64,000 nt of DNA from Typhlomys cinereus (lineage: Eukaryota; Chordata; Mammalia; Rodentia; Platacanthomyidae), in NCBI GenBank assembly GCA_023101885.1, contig JALPQD010000295.1, positions 714,501 to 778,500 on the forward strand, read 5' to 3'. The notes under the pieces were generated by a model, which did no database searches, was not told the origin of the DNA, and saw nothing but the letters and a program-made list of their open reading frames with translations. Below, one piece after another: positions 59,093-64,000 of the stretch (the stretch's first letter is position 1; the number at the start of each line of letters is the position of its first letter). The position numbers and the translations under genes are program-made.

Positions 59093-59250
59093 GCTGGTAA
59101 GTTCATGACAAAACCGCTTAAGGGAACAAGGGGTTTTATTCTGGCTTATTACTGCCTGATGACATTGCTTAGTGCAGCTTGGCAGGGAAGCTCACACCCA
59201 CACCAGGAATGGAGGGAACTGGCCACACCATATCCATTCCTGGGAGAGGA
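59093..59250 (-). mobile_element. ERVL-class LTR fragment (copy 3 of the three-copy family)
   Basis: CATGACAAAACCGCTTAAGGGAACAAGGGG, then TGCAGCTTGGCAGGGAAGCTC and CACACCAGGAATGGAGGGAACTGGCCACACCAT: the reverse of the 39752-40138 3' half. Confidence 0.7.
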
Positions 59251-59354
59251 ACAAGCCTCACTCGCTAGACTGTAAGTCTGTTCAAGACTGCGGAAGAAGC
59301 CAAACTACTGAATCAGTTCCCTCTGCTTTATCCACCTGTCCAGTAAGTGGATCC

Positions 59355-59386
59355 ATCTACCATGTGCTGGATCTACCATGTGCTGG
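59355..59386 (+). repeat. 16-bp tandem duplication
   Basis: ATCTACCATGTGCTGG occurs twice in direct succession. Confidence 0.95.
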
Positions 59387-59539
59387 ATCATTCCTCATCA
59401 ATCAGACCGATTTCTGCAGATTTGCTCTGGGTTTCCCTTAACTATCGATTCTTCACAGATGCGACCCAAAGCTCAGCCTGCAATTGTCGAATGGACACAT
59501 ACAGTCATTATCTATCACACATTCCGAATCGAACACTAA

Positions 59540-59705
59540 GTGATTTTATGCATCCTGTTTAATCATTCTGACTTCCCTGGAGGACGGGATTAGTTGTGTA
59601 TTTCCACTTTACAGATCAGGAAGCACAAGCACCCAGAGGCGTGGTAGGAGAGCAAGGTTAATAGGAGGCAGTCCGGGAATTAGACCGAGGCAGTCCCAAA
59701 CATCC
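59540..59705 (-). mobile_element. MIR fragment
   Basis: TTCCACTTTACAGATCAGGAAGCACAAGCACCCAGAGGCG and GGAGGCAGTCCGGGAATTAGACC are the reversed MIR. Confidence 0.78.
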
Positions 59706-60747
59706 TGTAATGGCTCGGTTCCTGCGGGTCCTGGCTCTGCTTCCATGGGGAAGCTGCTAAGCTCTCTGTACTCTTAACATGTCCACAAATAAACACACTT
59801 CTTCACCAAACTACAGCTGCGGCCGAGTCCTCTTGGACTGTCTTTCCATCGTCCTGTTTGTTACATGGGCCTGGTGGTGCCAGGATTTCCTAAGCCAGTC
59901 CTGAGCTGAGCTGACCTGCCTAGGCACAGGAGTCCCTGCCTCTTGTCCTACTTGGCACGGGTCCACCCTTTCCCTTCTTTCCTCCTTATTCCACTCTCAT
60001 CGATGGTGAGCTGTTTCTCAGCTCTAATATGATTTCAGCCAGAAGCCTCTCCGTCATGATTTCTTGGGTAAGCATAATTATCATCGGCAGCCAGGTTGCT
60101 TTTCATATCTCACTAACACTTTGATAGAAGTTTGGCAGTACGCAACAATCAATTCAGAACCCTGTCAAGTTTTTTGTTTTAGTTGATTGAGGACATTCTA
60201 TAGTTTGGAGATGTCTCCCCTTCCACAGGGGCTGCCCGACCTGCAGTGGATCCTCTTTCCACTTCTCAAGCCAGTTCTGTTCTCAGCTGGACATGGGCTG
60301 GACATGTCACTTGGAAGTTCAGAGGAACGTATTGCTTGGCATTTTTAAATGCTGGGTACGAAAGGCATTCTTAGTAAAAGGCAGGGTCTGTGGCAGGGAG
60401 AAGACAAGGTGCTTCGGATGAAGCCTGAGTTTAAAGGGAAGCAAATCAGAACATGCAGGTGACTTTGGTCGTATCATGAAGTGGGGTCTTGTCTAATCTC
60501 CCATCTATGGCCACAGGGCAAACAGGTAATCAGATGTGAGTGCAGGTACATATTTAGCATGTGTGCAGTTGCAGCTGGCTGAACGGAAGACAGATGCTCT
60601 TATGAATTCATCACTGTGCAAGAGGAACCCTCGGCACAGAGGTGTTGAGAACGGGAAGCAACGTGACTTGATCTCTGATTTACACTCCCGTGACCATGAG
60701 ACAGGACTGGACAGGGCAAGGAGGAAGCTGCTGAAGTGGGGCGGCCG

Positions 60748-60748
<1 letters not shown>

Positions 60749-60793
<45 letters not shown>
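60749..60793 (+). repeat. (TG)n microsatellite
   Basis: About 22 perfect TG units, followed by AAGAGAGAG. Confidence 0.95.
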
Positions 60794-60803
<10 letters not shown>

Positions 60804-62224
60804 AAATGTGCACACTAAGATCTTATGACCAGACAGTCAAATGTTACTTGGGGACAACACCAGAAAACACTTTCTGAGACAAGTTCTAAAACTACACAGT
60901 CCGCTGCTTCTATCCAAGCATAGGAAAATGGTCTAGCAAGTACGGTTCATGATAGGCTGCAACACACGTGTGGCGCCATTCTCACGTCCTGCCTCTCTCC
61001 TGCTTCAGGATGTGTGCACAGCTCCCTTCCCCTCCTTTCCCCTGAACTGGGCTTGAGGTGTGAGTTGCTCAACCCAGAGGAAAGGGATCTGAGGCCACAG
61101 GCATTCCTTCCAGGCAGAGTTTAACAACTTGTCTGTATAATTTACAGCTGCAGAGATCCGATCATGGAAGCTGTCCTGAAGCCTGACTTCTAGAGCCCAC
61201 GAGAGAAGGGGCTGGGCAGAGCCCTCTGCCGACCCAAAAAAGGGGTGCACCGAGGGAACAATGACTACGGTGCTAAGTCCCTGTGATTGGAGGATTGTGG
61301 CTGGAATAAAACCTCTGTGTCTATAGTCCAGTAACCAACATGGATGGCAAACACAGTCCGAACGTGACCTGTTGTGAGCCTGAGATGGAAGCCAATATGA
61401 AGAGGAATACTGTGGTTAGAATTTCTTTCTTTTGATGCAGTTATGTACTTTTCTACTTTGTTGAAAAAATATGGGGAACTCTAGGAATATGAAAGAAAAA
61501 TCTAGCTTTTAGAATTCAATTTAGATACAAATTTGAATGCACACAGAAGACACTGTTAAGAAAGCATGGTGATGGCACAAAAGGGGCCCTAGTGGTTGAC
61601 ATATGCCTGGCTGGGTTACCTCCGAAACCATTTGTCAAGGAAGCAGAAGGTGGTTTCATCCTTGGAAGTCACAGGCAAGTGAGTCTGTCCCCTGCTCAGC
61701 CTGATTAGAAGCATCGTCTTCAAACTCGGTGCCACTGCCCAGGGCTGCATCCACCCCAGCTCAGCTGAGGGTTAAGCGAATACACGGACTGAGGAGCCCA
61801 AAGAGCCTGGGCTCAGTCAAGGCCCCTGGGACTCCAACACTCTTGACAGGACAGCTGGCCAGTGTCTGCGGATTCGAGGGTCTCCCTGTGGCTGGCAGTG
61901 GTGGGCGGAAGCCTGACAGCTCCCTCACGACTTCATCGTTCACGGGCCAGTGCTGAGCTGAGGATTTAGCAATAACTTTGGGGGCAGACAGTCACAGTGT
62001 GATCCTGGTCCAACCACACACAAGCTGGAAAACTTGGGGTGCTTTAGAAATGGGGCGGCGGCAGCAGCGGTGATCTGCTATCTACCTTTGCAGGAAGCTC
62101 AGCAATGTCTGGGAGCGAAGCTCTGTATTTCGGAGCCTCCCCAGGGCGCTTCCAGGGCGACGTTCACTCTGACTTACGTCCTGGCTCCCTGGAGGGAGCA
62201 AGCTGACTGAGAACAACTGTACCT

Positions 62225-62254
62225 GCGGTGACATAACTCTTATTTTATGTGTGT

Positions 62255-62286
<32 letters not shown>

Positions 62287-62515
62287 ATCAGAGGGTATTG
62301 TGTGTCCCTGTGAAGGACCAAGAGTGACTTTGGGAATCATCCTGGATTGCTTCTACCTCCTCGCTTCACTCTAGGATTTCCTAGGCTCCGCCCACCAGGG
62401 CCAGAAGTGCAGGACACCACGGCTTCTACCTGGCATTTTTACATGGGACCTGGGATCCAGACTCAGGACTTTCTGCTTTCGAGACAGAGTCTTAACCCCT
62501 GAGTCATCCATCCCT
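62225..62515 (-). mobile_element. B2-like SINE, antisense, with (TG)n
   Basis: (TG)n at 62250-62287, then AAGGACCAAGAGTGACTTTGGGAATCATCC, TAGGCTCCGCCCACCAGGGCC and CAGAGTCTTAACCCCTGAGTCATCCAT: reversed body and head. Confidence 0.85.
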
Positions 62516-63784
62516 CCTGTCCTGAAGATGTAACTCCTGCACTGGGAGTGGACCACATCTTGAGGGTAACTGACAGTAAAAGACATTCAACTATTTTTGT
62601 ACACATCTGCAGCATAACTATAGGTTGGATGTGACCACTGATTAACACCTGACTATACCTCAAGGGACAACTTGTATGCTATCCTGGCATGGATATCCTG
62701 AAATGGACATTTACCAAAGGCTTGGAACATCCTAACAGTATTAAGGGTTTGCTTGTCTACCCTATGATAGTGCAGGCAAAGCTGATTCCCTGTCCGGTTC
62801 CCTTTCCTGAGTTCAGGAGTACAGCACTGTCAGGGGCCTGCAGAGGCATGACATGCTCAGGGAGCCCCCAAGCCACAGGGGCCAGATCATAGGCTAAAAG
62901 GCAGACAGGGCACCCAGAAGGAAAAAATTGAAAACAAGTGTACCTCGTGTTCTTCTAGAGCATTGCATTCCATTAAAGATGGAAAGATCGGAGGCAGACT
63001 GTTCAAAAGTAAAAACTAAATAACTGGTTAGCTTCTCTTGGGCTGTTGGGAAAGCAAACACATGATAAAGGGGAAATTCCACACAGAGGAGTCTGTGGGG
63101 CCTCCGAAACCTTGTTCATTATTCAGGGTTGAGTAAGAAACACAGAAGCCAGTAGTCTTCCACGAACTCCTGCAGCTTGCATGAGATACATAAACATACT
63201 GTGTATGTTTGATGAGAAAACGTTGATACAAGAGTTATTGATATGTTGGCTGGTCAGAAACTTGGAGAACATTAAAAAGGGGCCAAATTTCAAGTAAGGT
63301 TCTGGGTGATGTCTTTAGCTGTGTATTCTATCTGTACCTAATAGCTCTAGATAACAAGGAATGAGACAAAACGCATTGTTTGGTTCAATGATGTCTCCAA
63401 GTCATTACAGCAGTGATCAGTGTAGGAGGTTCCCAAAGATTCTTCATGGAGAGACTAAATGAAGATTGGAGATGTATGGTGGAGAGGGAAGGGGAGAGCA
63501 ATGGTCACTACGAGAGAGGAAGGGAAGGCATCAGAAGCCTTAGGGGCAATGGCCCAACACTGGAGCTGGTTCTAGAAGATACGAAGGGTGAGAGGCTGAG
63601 GCAACCCTGAAAGCATGACTGGAGAGACACACACAACATAGCTTTGCTGCTGCTCTCCTAGACATTGGATCCAACATTTAGACAAGACTCTACGCACATT
63701 CTCATCTGGGGCTGGAACAAATGCCCAACTGTGTGGAGAAGGAAAAGCTGTATCTTTCAGGGTGGGTGTGAGAAGTAAATCCAA

Positions 63785-63930
63785 GCACAAACTAGGTGGA
63801 GTGATATATGTCTATATCCCAGCACTGGGGAGCCCAAGGCAGAAGGATGGTGTATTTGAGGCCAGCCTGGGTTACAAAGAGAGCCTGACTGGACTACAGA
63901 GTGAGCCCTTGCTAAAACAAAACAAAAGAA
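63785..63930 (+). mobile_element. B1 SINE
   Basis: AGGTGGAGTGATATATGTCTATATCCCAGCACTGGGGAGCCC, TTTGAGGCCAGCCTGGGTTAC, CTACAGAGTGAGCCC, then (AAAAC)n. Confidence 0.88.
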
Positions 63931-64000
63931 CATCAAGAAAGTAAATAACATGGCACAATACTTGGCATATGACCAGCACTGGACAAATGGTATCTATTAT

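Larger units (their letters stand above)
14015..64000 (-). other. SCFD2: SCFD2 intronic sequence upstream of the 146-nt exon
   Basis: No earlier SCFD2 exon was recognised to the right edge, so this is read as one very long intron or part of it. Human SCFD2 is known to have very large introns. Besides the repeats listed, the larger stretches with nothing I can support are 14015-15260, 16745-17500, 18465-19485, 20045-20885, 20930-21525, 21710-22415, 22810-23155, 25530-27540, 27615-28390, 28460-29240, 29350-30180, 34965-36275, 42215-43175, 47435-49465, 51155-53370, 54425-55730, 55910-57185, 59710-60745, 60800-62220 and 62520-63780. Confidence 0.6.

Noticed and set aside
1..64000. CRISPR array, phage, plasmid or bacterial operon
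   Set aside because: No spaced identical repeats with unique spacers and no dense ORFs. All direct repeats are microsatellites, SINEs or short tandem duplications in a mammalian background.
1..64000. tRNA genes at the SINE heads
   Set aside because: The tRNA-like heads belong to B2-like, B4 and ID SINEs. None folds as a complete tRNA by inspection.

Overview
This is a mammalian nuclear window, almost certainly from a rodent. The evidence is the interspersed-repeat inventory: B1, B4/RSINE-like, B3-like and ID-like SINEs, plus many copies of a B2-like SINE that starts with the usual 'GGGCTGGAGAGRTGGCTCAG' head but has a body and a CA-rich tail unlike mouse or rat B2. That head with a divergent body suggests a myodont rodent outside the mouse/rat group, perhaps a jerboa-like dipodid. 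The species call is inference. No prokaryotic, phage, plasmid or CRISPR content is present.

Gene content is sparse. Two minus-strand coding exons can be supported (13869-14014 and 1644-1778). They have proper splice sites, matching phases and a continuous reading frame, and they encode part of the C-terminal region of SCFD2, a Sec1/Munc18-like protein. Nearly everything else is SCFD2 intron: about 12 kb between the two exons, about 50 kb upstream of the first (14015 to the window end) and 1.6 kb downstream of the second. No earlier or later SCFD2 exon was recognised.

Inside the 12-kb intron lies a processed retrocopy of PRELID1 (about 5155-6055, minus strand). It is intronless and keeps its GC-rich 5' UTR and short 3' UTR, but it is broken by one small frameshifting deletion. 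Other coding-like patches (6684-6790, 9210-9980, 17507-17694, 38985-39610) are unassigned and reported at low confidence.

The rest is layered transposon debris. The oldest layer is MIR and L2 fragments and antisense L1M 3' ends (15262-16005; 58070-58930, interrupted by SINEs). The middle layer is ERVL/MaLR-class solo LTRs in both orientations and rodent L1-like 3' ends with purine-rich tracts. The youngest layer is B2-like SINEs with perfect or near-perfect target-site duplications. Microsatellites, mostly (CA/TG)n, (GA/CT)n, (GGAA)n and (GAAA)n, usually mark SINE tails. A 73-bp (GA)n tract on the + strand is (CT)n in the SCFD2 transcript, and it ends in a CAG just upstream of the 1644-1778 exon, making a strong decoy splice acceptor. 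This is the most functionally interesting feature I found. I did not find a credible new multi-gene system.
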